A stretch of DNA of 64,000 nt from assembly GCF_024172125.1 (NCBI RefSeq), contig NZ_JAMZEA010000004.1:831943-895942 (forward strand), read 5' to 3'. Position numbers and translations under genes: made by a program. Shown here piece after piece: positions 54,688 to 63,027 of the stretch. Below the pieces are notes generated by a model. It searched no databases. It was not told the DNA's origin and worked only from the letters and a program-made list of their open reading frames with translations. Each line of letters begins with the position of its first letter. Positions within the stretch are counted from its first letter, which is position 1. Origin of the DNA: Actinomadura rupiterrae (GTDB lineage: Bacteria; Actinomycetota; Actinomycetes; Streptosporangiales; Streptosporangiaceae).

Positions 54688-55610
54688 CGGGGCTCCAGGA
54701 CGAGGTCGGGGGCGTGGTGGGCGAGGACGCGGGCGACGCCGGCGCGCCAGTCGACCTCGCAGGGGCCGACCAGCTCCAGGCGCCGGGTGTGGTCGAAGAC
54801 CGCGGTCTCGCGGGACAGGTCGCCCGGGTCGAGCCGCGGCTCGATCCCGGTGAGGGCGGCCATGTGGTGCAGCAGGTCGGTGATGCCGACCTCCTCGTCC
54901 CCGCCCCAGTTCACGACGGTGGCGGGGACGGACGCGACGTCCCACAGCAGCGGCGTCTGCCGGACGACGTCGTCGGTGTGCAGCAGGTTGCAGAAGTTCT
55001 GGCCCTCGCGCGGGACGGCGCAGGGCAGCCCGTCCGCCATCCGGCGGAACAGGATCACCGGCAGGCCGCCGTGCCCGTACGGGCCGTACGCGACGTTCAG
55101 CCGCGCGATCGTGGTCGGCAGGCCGAGCGCGGCGGCGAGGCCGCGCACCAGGCCCTCGGTGGAGATCTTCGCGACCGGGTAGGTGGGCAGCCAGGGCGCC
55201 TGCCCGCCGATCGGGTCGGTCTCGCGGTAGCGGTGCATGCGGTCGGCGCGGTTGTAGACGACGCCGCTGGAGACGTAGAGGAACGCCTCGGCGTCCGCGC
55301 AGTGCCGCATCAGCTGCGCGGTCCCGGTCGTGTTGATGCGGACGGTGTCGTCGAAGTCGGTCCCGTCGCCCCGGTGCACGGCCGAGTGCAGGACGTGGGT
55401 GAAGTCGCCGGGCAGGTCGTCCGGCAGGGAGCCGTGGCCCATGTCCCAGACGCGGGTGCGGATGCCGAGCTCGCCGAGCGCCTTGCGGGCGTCCCGGTCG
55501 CCGAACCGGCCGAGGCACCAGACCTCGTTACCCGCCGCGAGCGCCTCGGCGACCGGACGGGCCACCTGGCCCGTCCCGCCGGTGATCAGGATCTTCTTGC
55601 CGTGGATCAC
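54684..55610 (-). CDS. Extended SDR oxidoreductase
   Basis: A 308-residue NAD(P)-binding enzyme. The N-terminal ILITGGTGQVARPVAEAL is a GxxGxxA-type dinucleotide site, VSSGVVYN carries the catalytic Ser, and YPVAKIS is the YxxxK site. It looks like NAD-dependent epimerases/dehydratases, but in an A-T-TE cluster a ketoreductase role on the quinone or furanone is more likely than sugar chemistry. Bacterial p-terphenyl pathways include reduction after quinone formation, which this protein could perform. It is 28 bases downstream of the A-T-TE gene and overlaps the next gene. Confidence 0.83.
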   Translation of the reverse strand: MIHGKKILITGGTGQVARPVAEALAAGNEVWCLGRFGDRDARKALGELGIRTRVWDMGHGSLPDDLPGDFTHVLHSAVHRGDGTDFDDTVRINTTGTAQLMRHCADAEAFLYVSSGVVYNRADRMHRYRETDPIGGQAPWLPTYPVAKISTEGLVRGLAAALGLPTTIARLNVAYGPYGHGGLPVILFRRMADGLPCAVPREGQNFCNLLHTDDVVRQTPLLWDVASVPATVVNWGGDEEVGITDLLHHMAALTGIEPRLDPGDLSRETAVFDHTRRLELVGPCEVDWRAGVARVLAHHAPDLVLEPR

Positions 55611-55638
55611 TGTGGTCCTGTCTTCCTGGTCGGAGGCG

Positions 55639-58422
55639 TCAGGAGGCGCGCCGGTCGGAGGCGAGCGCGTCGCGCAGCTCGGCGCGCAGCGTGGCCTGGA
55701 ACGTCCGGACGTGCTCGGGGCTCATGAGCGTGTAGTGCTCGCCGTCCACTTCGATGAAGCGGTTCTCCGAGCGGGTGAAGTCGTCCCAGGCGCGCAGCTG
55801 GTCGTTGAGCCAGTCGGCCTTGGTGCCCTTCAGCGGCGTGCAGTAGAAGACGCGGACGTCCTCGACCGTCCCGGACGGCGCGTAGTCGCGGCCGAGGTGC
55901 ACCATGTTCTGCGCGAGCGCGACCCAGGCGGCGAACCGCTCGACGTTCAGGTCCAGCTCGCGCAGCCGCTGCCGGGGCGCGTTGTCGACCAGGTAGCCGA
56001 GCTGCTCGTCCTCGGGGAGCCCGCGCAGCTTGGCGGCCAGGGCCGGGATGTCGGCGGCGTTCACCAGGTCCAGGAACAGCGCGAGGTTCAGCGCGCCGTC
56101 GGTGAAGGTGATCTCGTGCATCCGGCCGGCGATGTGCGGCGGCAGGTTGAACACGCCGACGAACGACACCTTCTGCCCCATCGCCTCCAGCCGCTTGGCG
56201 ATCTCGAACGCGACCGCGCCGCCGTAGGAGTACCCGGCGACCGCGTACGGCCCGAGCGGCTGGACGCGCCGGATGGCGTCCACGTACGTGTCGACCATCT
56301 CGGCGAACGTGCCGAAGTGCGCCTCGCCCTCGCCGAACCCGCGCGCCCGCAGCGCGTAGAACGGGCGCTCGTTCGTGAAGTACTTCGCGAGGTTGATGAA
56401 CACCAGCACCTCGCCCAGCCCCGGGTGGACGCAGAACAGCGGCGTGCCATCGCCCGTGAGCTGCAACGGGACGAGCGGGTCGTACTCGGCCTTCGCGCCG
56501 CCCGCGATCCGCCCGGTCAGCGCCCGGACGGACGGCGCCTGGAGGATCGTCGACATCGGCAGGTCGTCCACGCCGAACGCCCGCTGCACCTCGACCTTCA
56601 GCCGCAGCACGTCCAGCGAGGTGCCGCCGAGGTCGAAGAAGCTGGTCGTCACCGACACGGCCTCCGCGTCGAGCACGCGCGCGTAGATCTCGGCGAGCCT
56701 CCGCTCGGCGTCGGTGCCGGGCTCGGCGAAGGCGCCGAGGTAGCGGGCGGCCAGCTCGTCCGCGCGGCGGGCGGACGCGGCGAGGCGTCCCCGTTCGAGG
56801 TCCTCGCGGAGCCGGCTCCGCTGGATCTTGTTGAGGTTCGAGCGCGGGATGGCCTCCTCGTCCACCGGCAGGATCGCCGCCGGGCGGAAGCCCCAGTGCA
56901 TGACGGTCGAGTTCCGGATCGCGACGATCGTCCGGTAGAGCGCGGCGTCGTCGAACGCGGCGTCGCCGTCCGGCGCGAACGCGACGGCGAGCTGCTCGGT
57001 GTCCGCCCCGGCCGGACGCGTCGGGAACGCCGCGACGCTGCCCGCGCGCACGCCGTCCAGGTCGCCCAGCACGGTTTCGAGGTCGTGGCTGTAGTAGTTG
57101 ACGCCGTTGACGATCACGCTGTCCTTGCTGCGCCCCACCAGGACGAGCGCGCCGGACGAGTCGAACATGCCGAGGTCGCCCGTCCGGAACCAGCCGTCGT
57201 GGGTGAACGCGTCGGCGGTGGCCTGCGGGTTCCCGAAGTAGCCGCTCGTGACCATCGTCCCGCGCAGCTGCACCTCGCCCGCCGCCTCGGACCGGCCGTC
57301 CGCTCCGGCAGCCGCGGTCGCGCCGGACGCTCCGGACGTGGCGGCGAGCACGTGGCCGTCCGGCGCGGCGATGCGGATCTCCAGGCCCCGGACGGGCCGT
57401 CCGAGCGCCGGGAACTCCGCGTCGTCGTCGCGCGGGTCGAACACGGTGTTGAAGACGCTCCCCGCGCAGGTCTCGGTCATGCCGAACGCCGGGACGACGA
57501 CGTCCCCGTGCAGCCCGTACGGCTGGGCGAGGTCCAGGAACCGCCGGACGGTCGCGGTGACCGTCGCCTCGCCTCCCGAGATGATGTGCCGGACCTTCCC
57601 CAGCTCGAACGATTCGGCGCCCGGCGGAACGTCGGACAGGGCCCGCGCGAGCTGCCCGAAAAGGAAGTTCGGTGTGAACGTCACGGTCACGCCGTGCTCG
57701 GACACCAGCCGGAGGAACTGCAAGGGGTCGGCCAGCACGGTCTGCGGCGTCGCGATCACCTGGTCGGCCCCGGCCGTCATCGGCAGCAGGTGCGCCTCGA
57801 TCGCCGCGATGTGGTCGGCGGAGATCCAGTTCAGGAAGACGTCGTGCCGGGTGATGCCGAGCGCGCCCGCCTTCCCCGCCTGCGCCGCCAGCAGGTTCGC
57901 GTGCGTGAGCCGCACCGCCTTCGGCAGGCCGGTCGAGCCGGACGTCAGCATCAGCAGGGCCAGGTCGTCCGGCTGCGGGAGGTGGATCTCGCCGCGCCGG
58001 CCGAGGTCGGACTCGGCCAGCTCCTCGATCGCGGCGCTGCGCAGCCGCGGCACGTCCGGAAGGTCGGCGAGGGCCGCCTTCGGCGCGATCACCAGGGGCT
58101 CGCCGAGCAGCACGCTCAGCTGTTCCAGTTGCGTCCGCCACCGCGCCGCGTCGTTCGGCGGAGCGATCGGGGCGGGCACCATCCCGCCGAGCACGCAGCC
58201 CCAGAAGGCGGGCAGGAACGTCTGCGGGTCGTCCGCGACGATCAGGACCCGGTCGCCGGGCAGGCGCCCGTAGCCGCGCAAGCCGCACAGCACGCGTTTC
58301 GCGCATTCGGCCAGGTCGGCGTAGGGAAGGTGCGGTCCGTCGACGAAAGTGACGCCGCGCTTGTCATGGGCGGCCACCGATAGCAGTTGCGGAAGTGTCG
58401 TGAAGTTGGGAGTCGGTTCCAC
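55639..58422 (-). CDS. NRPS-like A-T-TE synthetase, aryl-pyruvate dimerising type
   Basis: A 927-residue single-module enzyme. The adenylation domain (1-545) has LTSGSTGLPK at 159-168, WFRTGDLG at 411-418 and the catalytic Lys532 in NLNKIQRSRL. The carrier domain has FFDLGGTSLD with the phosphopantetheine Ser602. The thioesterase has GYSYGG with Ser732 and the stretch HPGLGEVLVFINLAKYF (666-682). That stretch and RPFYALRARGF are characteristic of TdiA/AtrA/polyporic-acid synthetases, which activate two aryl pyruvates and join them to quinones or furanones. The GTG at 58422 follows GGAGG. There is no condensation domain. Substrate is probably 4-hydroxyphenylpyruvate, given TyrA in the same operon. 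Confidence 0.9.
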   Translation of the reverse strand: MEPTPNFTTLPQLLSVAAHDKRGVTFVDGPHLPYADLAECAKRVLCGLRGYGRLPGDRVLIVADDPQTFLPAFWGCVLGGMVPAPIAPPNDAARWRTQLEQLSVLLGEPLVIAPKAALADLPDVPRLRSAAIEELAESDLGRRGEIHLPQPDDLALLMLTSGSTGLPKAVRLTHANLLAAQAGKAGALGITRHDVFLNWISADHIAAIEAHLLPMTAGADQVIATPQTVLADPLQFLRLVSEHGVTVTFTPNFLFGQLARALSDVPPGAESFELGKVRHIISGGEATVTATVRRFLDLAQPYGLHGDVVVPAFGMTETCAGSVFNTVFDPRDDDAEFPALGRPVRGLEIRIAAPDGHVLAATSGASGATAAAGADGRSEAAGEVQLRGTMVTSGYFGNPQATADAFTHDGWFRTGDLGMFDSSGALVLVGRSKDSVIVNGVNYYSHDLETVLGDLDGVRAGSVAAFPTRPAGADTEQLAVAFAPDGDAAFDDAALYRTIVAIRNSTVMHWGFRPAAILPVDEEAIPRSNLNKIQRSRLREDLERGRLAASARRADELAARYLGAFAEPGTDAERRLAEIYARVLDAEAVSVTTSFFDLGGTSLDVLRLKVEVQRAFGVDDLPMSTILQAPSVRALTGRIAGGAKAEYDPLVPLQLTGDGTPLFCVHPGLGEVLVFINLAKYFTNERPFYALRARGFGEGEAHFGTFAEMVDTYVDAIRRVQPLGPYAVAGYSYGGAVAFEIAKRLEAMGQKVSFVGVFNLPPHIAGRMHEITFTDGALNLALFLDLVNAADIPALAAKLRGLPEDEQLGYLVDNAPRQRLRELDLNVERFAAWVALAQNMVHLGRDYAPSGTVEDVRVFYCTPLKGTKADWLNDQLRAWDDFTRSENRFIEVDGEHYTLMSPEHVRTFQATLRAELRDALASDRRAS

Positions 58423-58460
58423 TGGGACTTGCCTCCAGCCATAGAGCACGCGAAACGGAG

Positions 58461-59936
58461 TCAGACCACCTGGAACTGCGCCATCATCCCCATCGAGGCG
58501 TGGTCGATCAGGTGGCAGTGGTAGACGAAGGTGCCGCGGTAGTCGGCGAAGGTCGCCTGCACCCGGACGGTCTCGCCGGGATGCACGGTCACGGTGTCCC
58601 GCCAGCCCTGCTCGGCGGCGGGAGGCGGGGTCCCGTTGCGGTCGAGGACCTTGAAGTGCACCAGGTGGATGTGGAAGTTGTGCGGCAGCCCGTACTGGGT
58701 GTCGGCGTTGTAGATCTCCCAGATCTCGGTCGCGCCGAGCGGGACGGTCTGGTCGATCCTCGTGTCGTCGTAGGTCTTGCCGTCGATCACCATCACGCCG
58801 CTCGGCGGGTCGAACGGCCCGAACTGGATGCGCCGGGTGTTGGTCGCGGCGGGCAGCGTCGGCGCCGGTGCGAGCTGGTCGGGGACGTCGCTGGTGTCGG
58901 ACGCGGTGCCGACGATGTCGAACCGGAGCAGCTGCTTCTGCGCGTCGCCCTCGTTCGGGAACGGCATCGCGTTCGTCAGCAGCACGTGGTCGCCGACCTT
59001 GTAGCGGGAGAAGTCGATGACCACGTCGAAGCGCTCGCCCGGCCACAGCTCGAACGAGGTCACGTCGTCCGGCGCGGGCAGCAGGCTCTGGTCCGCGCCG
59101 ATCACCGTGAGGGTCGAGCCGTCCGCGAGGCCGAGGCCGAACGGGCGCAGGTTGGACGCGTTGAGGAACCGGAACCGGTACTTGCGGGCCTGCACCGGGA
59201 AGTACGGCTGGTTGCGGCCGTTGACGAGGATCGTCGTCCGGTTCGCGAAGTCGTCCATGACCCAGTTGAGGGTGCCGTCGTCGGCCATCCGGACGTCCCG
59301 GAGCATGATCGGCACCTCGTACGGTCCGCGCGGCAGGTTCAGCGCGCGCTCGTCCGGGCTGGAGATCAGGTAGAACCCGGCGAGGCCCTTGAACAGGTTC
59401 TCGGCCTCCACGTGGTGCGCGTGGTCGTGGTACCAGAGCGTCGCCGCGTACTGGTTGTTCGGGTAGGTGTAGGTCTTGCTGCCGCCGGGGTTGATGACGT
59501 CCATGGGGTGGCCGTCGTTCGCCGCGGAGACGTGCCCGCCGTGCAGGTGGGTGGAGATGGGCCGGTCCAGGGAGTTGGTCTGCCGGACGACGACCTGGCG
59601 CCCTTGCCAGGCCCGGATCGTCGGGCCGATGAACGTGCCGTTGTAGCCGAAGATCCCGCTGCTCACACCGGGGACCAGCTCCTCGGTGCCGTTCTTCACG
59701 GCGATGTCGTAGTAGTCGGTCGTGGACGTCGAGGAGGTGGGCCGCAGCACGCTCGGCACCGGCATCTGGACGGAGAACGGCGAGGTGGTGAGGCGGCTGC
59801 CGGCGCGCAGCAGGTGCGCGGTGTGCGAGCCGTGCCCGGCCATCGGCCCCGCGGCGCGCGCGGTGTGGGCGTTGTAGAGGACGGCGGTGGCGGCCGTGGC
59901 CGCTCCGCCGAGGACGAACTGCCGTCGCGTGACCAT
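58461..59936 (-). CDS. Tat-exported multicopper oxidase
   Basis: A 491-residue laccase/CotA/phenoxazinone synthase-like oxidase. A twin-arginine signal TRRQFVLGGAATAATAVL is followed by four copper-binding His clusters: STHLHGGH (~132), WYHDHAHH (~170), PHNFHIHLVHF and YHCHLIDHASMGMM (~475), with a Met as likely axial type 1 ligand. It oxidises phenols with O2, outside the membrane. The ATG at 59936 has GAGAG eight bases before; ATG 59957 would add seven residues. It is 38 bases upstream of the A-T-TE gene and so probably acts on its product, for example oxidising a hydroquinone or coupling phenols. Confidence 0.92.
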   Translation of the reverse strand: MVTRRQFVLGGAATAATAVLYNAHTARAAGPMAGHGSHTAHLLRAGSRLTTSPFSVQMPVPSVLRPTSSTSTTDYYDIAVKNGTEELVPGVSSGIFGYNGTFIGPTIRAWQGRQVVVRQTNSLDRPISTHLHGGHVSAANDGHPMDVINPGGSKTYTYPNNQYAATLWYHDHAHHVEAENLFKGLAGFYLISSPDERALNLPRGPYEVPIMLRDVRMADDGTLNWVMDDFANRTTILVNGRNQPYFPVQARKYRFRFLNASNLRPFGLGLADGSTLTVIGADQSLLPAPDDVTSFELWPGERFDVVIDFSRYKVGDHVLLTNAMPFPNEGDAQKQLLRFDIVGTASDTSDVPDQLAPAPTLPAATNTRRIQFGPFDPPSGVMVIDGKTYDDTRIDQTVPLGATEIWEIYNADTQYGLPHNFHIHLVHFKVLDRNGTPPPAAEQGWRDTVTVHPGETVRVQATFADYRGTFVYHCHLIDHASMGMMAQFQVV

Positions 59937-60071
59937 GCGTAGAGCTCTCGCTTTCATCGAGGGCCGTGGAGGGGACGCAGCGGGGAGTCGGAGCAAGAGG
60001 GACGAGCAGCGGGGAGCCGGGGGGACAGGCCGGGGACGAGCTGGGGGGACGAGGGACGGGAGGTGCCGTGG

Positions 60072-60108
60072 CCGGGAGGGGGACGCGGAGGCGTTGTCCC
60101 CCTCCCGG
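60072..60108 (-). terminator. Terminator hairpin of the DHA2 transporter gene
   Basis: A perfect 13-bp stem (CCGGGAGGGGGAC with GTCCCCCTCCCGG, 11-base loop) lies 126 bases after the transporter stop and separates it from the multicopper oxidase gene. Confidence 0.75.
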
Positions 60109-60233
60109 TCGCGGCGGGCCGGGAGATCGGGGAGGAGCCGGGTGGGCACCGGCTCCACTCCCGGCCGCGGGGTGGTGGGGTGGCCTTGGGCGAGCGGGGC
60201 GGCCAGGGCGGCTGGATCGGACGGTTCGGCGGG

Positions 60234-61712
60234 TCAGGCCGAGGAGGCGCCGGCCTCCGGGGCCTTCTCGGCGGGGGCGGGCGAGGCGTCCGGAGCGGGC
60301 GCGCCCTGCGGCGGCCTGCCGGGGATGACGGTCGCCGACAGCAGCAGCACCAGGACGGCGATGCACGCGCCCGCGACCAGCGCGCCGGAGTAGCCGCTGG
60401 TCAGCGCCTCCGGCATCGGGTGGCCGTCCTTGGCGGAGCTCTTGATCAGCTCCGTCACGACCGGCGTCAGGATCGCGATGCCGAGCGTCGCGCCGACCTG
60501 CTGCGAGGTGTTCAGCACGCCGGACGCGACACCGGCCAGGTGCGGCGGGGCCATCGACGTCGCGGCGATCGTGGCGGCGACGAACACCATGCCCATGCCG
60601 ATCCCGGCGAGCAGGGACGGGCCGAGGATCTGCGCCCAGAACCCGCCGTCCGCGGAGATCGCGCCGAACCAGGCCATCCCGGCCGCGGCGATGATCGAGC
60701 CGATCGCGACGGCCGCGCGGGGCCCGCCGCGTCCGACGACGGGCGGGGCGAGCTGGGTGCCGATGATGATCGCGACGCAGATCGGCAGCTGCGCGACCGC
60801 CGAGCGGAGCGGCGACCAGTGGTGCACCTGCTGCATGTAGAGGGTCAGGAACACCATGCCGGGGACGAGCGCCATCGTCATGAGCCCCATGCCGAGGTTC
60901 CCGCCGGTCAGCGGGCGCAGCCGGAACAGGCTCGGCGGCACCAGCGGCGCGGACACCCGGTTCTCCACGACCACGAACGCGACCAGCAGCAGCACGCCGA
61001 CCACCAGCGACGCGACGGTGGACGTCGAGCCCCAGCCCTTGTCGGGCGCGGTGACCAAGCCGTACACCAGCAGGCCGAGGCCGAGCGTGGACGCGATCGC
61101 GCCGACGACGTCGAACGAGGCGGCGCGCTCTCCGACGCGTCCGCCGGGGAGCAGGGCGGGGGTGAGGGCCAGCGCGACGATGCCGATCGGGACGTTGATC
61201 CAGAAGATCGCGCGCCAGCTGATCCAGTCGGTGAGCGCGCCGCCGAGCACCGTCCCGGACACGCTGCCGAGCCCGGCGAGCGCGCCCCAGATGCCGAGCG
61301 CCTTGAACCGCTCCTGCGGCTCGGTGAACAGCCGCATCACCAGCGCGAGGGCGGCGGGCGCGACCACGGCCGCGCCGAAGCCCTGCACGCCGCGCGAGAT
61401 GATCAGCCAGGCCGAGTTCTGCGCCAGCCCGCAGGACGCGGACCCGACCACGAAGATCAGCAGGCCCCACACGAACATCGCGCGGTGCCCCACGTGGTCG
61501 GCGACGCGCCCGCCGAGGAGCAGGAACCCGCCGAAGACCAGGGTGTAGGCCGACACCACCCAGGACAGGTTCTCGGGCGAGAAGTGCAGGCCCCGCTGGA
61601 TCGACGGCATCGCGATCGTGACGATCGCCGCGTCCAGGATGAGGATGAACTGCGTCACCGCGAGCACGGCGAAACCGGGCCCGCGCCTCGCCGCATCGGG
61701 TTGTGCGGACAC
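60234..61712 (-). CDS. DHA2-family (14-helix) drug efflux transporter
   Basis: A 492-residue MFS exporter. The N-terminal FILILDAAIVTIAMPSIQ and GGRVADHVGHRAMFVWG (motif A) and helix-5 motif C LAGLGSVSGTVLGGALTDW are typical of DHA2 drug:H+ antiporters, with about 14 helices. It probably exports the cluster product and gives self-resistance. The GTG start follows GGAGG with eight bases between. It has its own upstream palindrome (61751-61766) and downstream hairpin, so it is a separate transcription unit. Confidence 0.9.
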   Translation of the reverse strand: MSAQPDAARRGPGFAVLAVTQFILILDAAIVTIAMPSIQRGLHFSPENLSWVVSAYTLVFGGFLLLGGRVADHVGHRAMFVWGLLIFVVGSASCGLAQNSAWLIISRGVQGFGAAVVAPAALALVMRLFTEPQERFKALGIWGALAGLGSVSGTVLGGALTDWISWRAIFWINVPIGIVALALTPALLPGGRVGERAASFDVVGAIASTLGLGLLVYGLVTAPDKGWGSTSTVASLVVGVLLLVAFVVVENRVSAPLVPPSLFRLRPLTGGNLGMGLMTMALVPGMVFLTLYMQQVHHWSPLRSAVAQLPICVAIIIGTQLAPPVVGRGGPRAAVAIGSIIAAAGMAWFGAISADGGFWAQILGPSLLAGIGMGMVFVAATIAATSMAPPHLAGVASGVLNTSQQVGATLGIAILTPVVTELIKSSAKDGHPMPEALTSGYSGALVAGACIAVLVLLLSATVIPGRPPQGAPAPDASPAPAEKAPEAGASSA

Positions 61713-61750
61713 GAGAGATACCTCCGGGTAGTTCGGGGTGTGAAGCCCGT

Positions 61751-61766
61751 TCCACCACGTTGTGGA
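61751..61766 (-). promoter_or_regulatory. Palindromic operator candidate before the DHA2 transporter
   Basis: TCCACCACGTTGTGGA is a 16-base palindrome with one mismatched pair, 39 bases upstream of the transporter start. It would suit a TetR- or MarR-type repressor, but no such gene is in the window. Confidence 0.45.
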
Positions 61767-61833
61767 CGAGCTGTACCCGAAGCTACGAAGGTCCCTTGTT
61801 CACGCCTTGTCCCCGCGTTGTCCCCCGGAAGGC

Positions 61834-61864
61834 CAAGGCCCCGGGACGACACCCCGGGGCCTTG
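61834..61864 (-). terminator. Terminator hairpin after the LLM gene
   Basis: A 12-bp stem (CAAGGCCCCGGG with CCCGGGGCCTTG, seven-base loop) follows the stop of the frameshifted LLM gene by 20 bases. Confidence 0.8.
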
Positions 61865-61884
61865 CCCAAATCACTCTGACCAGC

Positions 61885-62771
61885 TCATCCGCGAAGCCGC
61901 GCGACCGCCTCAACACCTCCCTCGCCCAGCGGCCAGTAGACGTGGTCGGCCCCGAGCTGCGCGAGCCGCTCGACGTCCGACGCGACCTGTTCGGGCGACC
62001 CGGTGAGCGGCATCCGCCCCGGATCAGCATCGGTCTCGCCCACGGGCCCGTTCGCCTGGACGACGAGCGGGGTGTCGGCCGGATCGACCCCGGCCTCCTT
62101 CGCCGCGCGCCCGTACAGCGCGACGATCTCGCGCAGGTCGTCCCACGAGTACAGCGACAGCGTGAGCCCCGCCCGCAGCCGCGCCGCCCGCGCGACCGCC
62201 CGCGCGCTCACCGCGCCGATGACGACCGGCACGTCCCGGACGGGCTTGGGCCCGATCTGCGACTCGGGGATGCGGTAGTGCCGCCCCTCGAACCGCACCG
62301 GGTCCGGCCCCCACACCGCGCGCATCGCGTTGACGTGCTCCTCGAACCCCGCGCCGCGCCGGCCGAGCGGCACGCCCACGGCCTCGAACTCCTCGGCCAT
62401 CCAGCCCTGCCCGAGCCCGACCAGCAGCCGCCCGCCGGACAGCCGGTCGACCGTCGCGACCCGCCGCGCGAGCACCACCGGCGGCTGGAACAGCGCCGCG
62501 ATCACGCTCGTGCCGAGCAGCACCCGCTCCGTCCGCGCCGCGACGAACGACAGCACCTCCAGGGGGTCGTACACGTTCGCCCACTCGTCCGGCGGATCGG
62601 CGGGCGGCATGACCCCGCCGTACGACACCGGCCCCGGCGGCCGCAGCAGCCGGTTCCTGCACCCACACCGAGTCCAGCCCGGCCCGCTCGGCCCCGGCCG
62701 CCACCCGGACGATCTCCTCGGGCGACGCCGCCGCGCCGCTCGCCGGCAGAAGGACACCGAACCTCACCATG
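61885..62771 (-). pseudogene. Frameshifted LLM-class flavin-dependent oxidoreductase
   Basis: The frame opening MVRFGVLLPASGAAASPEEI at 62771 (after AGGAGA) reads normally up to AGLDSVWVQE, then loses the family sequence. The expected continuation RLLRPPGPVSYGG is found one base out of frame and runs on normally (LGLGQGWMAEEFEAVG; VVIGAVSARAVARAARL) to the stop at 61885. A single extra base at about 62654-62655 explains it: on the minus strand GAACCGG where GACCGG is expected. This is either a true null mutation or a sequencing error. The intact protein would be about 294 residues, an F420-linked luciferase-like enzyme. Confidence 0.8.
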
Positions 62772-63027
62772 CGGAGGTCTCCTCTCAAGGGGGATCCTGG
62801 AAGTGCCCTCACGCACAGTGCCGCAAACCGAACAACGAGCAATCACGACAAACGTAGAAAAATTTCGTCAACCCTTGCGCAGCCCCACCCGCCCGCCCAC
62901 TCCGGAGCGTGCCGGCCATCCGCCCGGATCCTCCATGGTCACGGCGATTTCCGTAGTTCAGGGGTGTTGTCGGAGAGTGATTGTTGCTATCTCTGGGAGG
63001 TCGTGACTTTCTGACGGTGCTCAAGGG
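62772..63027. other. Intergenic region before the helicase remnant
   Basis: A locally AT-richer stretch (ACGTAGAAAAATTTCGTC; GTGATTGTTGCTATCTCTGGG) probably holds the promoter of the LLM gene on one side. GGGAGG followed by GTG at about 62997-63004 may be the remnant start of the helicase gene. No gene is visible. Confidence 0.5.

Noticed and set aside
55639..61758. A single open frame of over 2000 codons on the minus strand
   Set aside because: Only 55639-58422 is real (the A-T-TE enzyme). The upstream part is an antisense-like or wrong-frame reading of the multicopper oxidase and transporter genes, caused by high GC.
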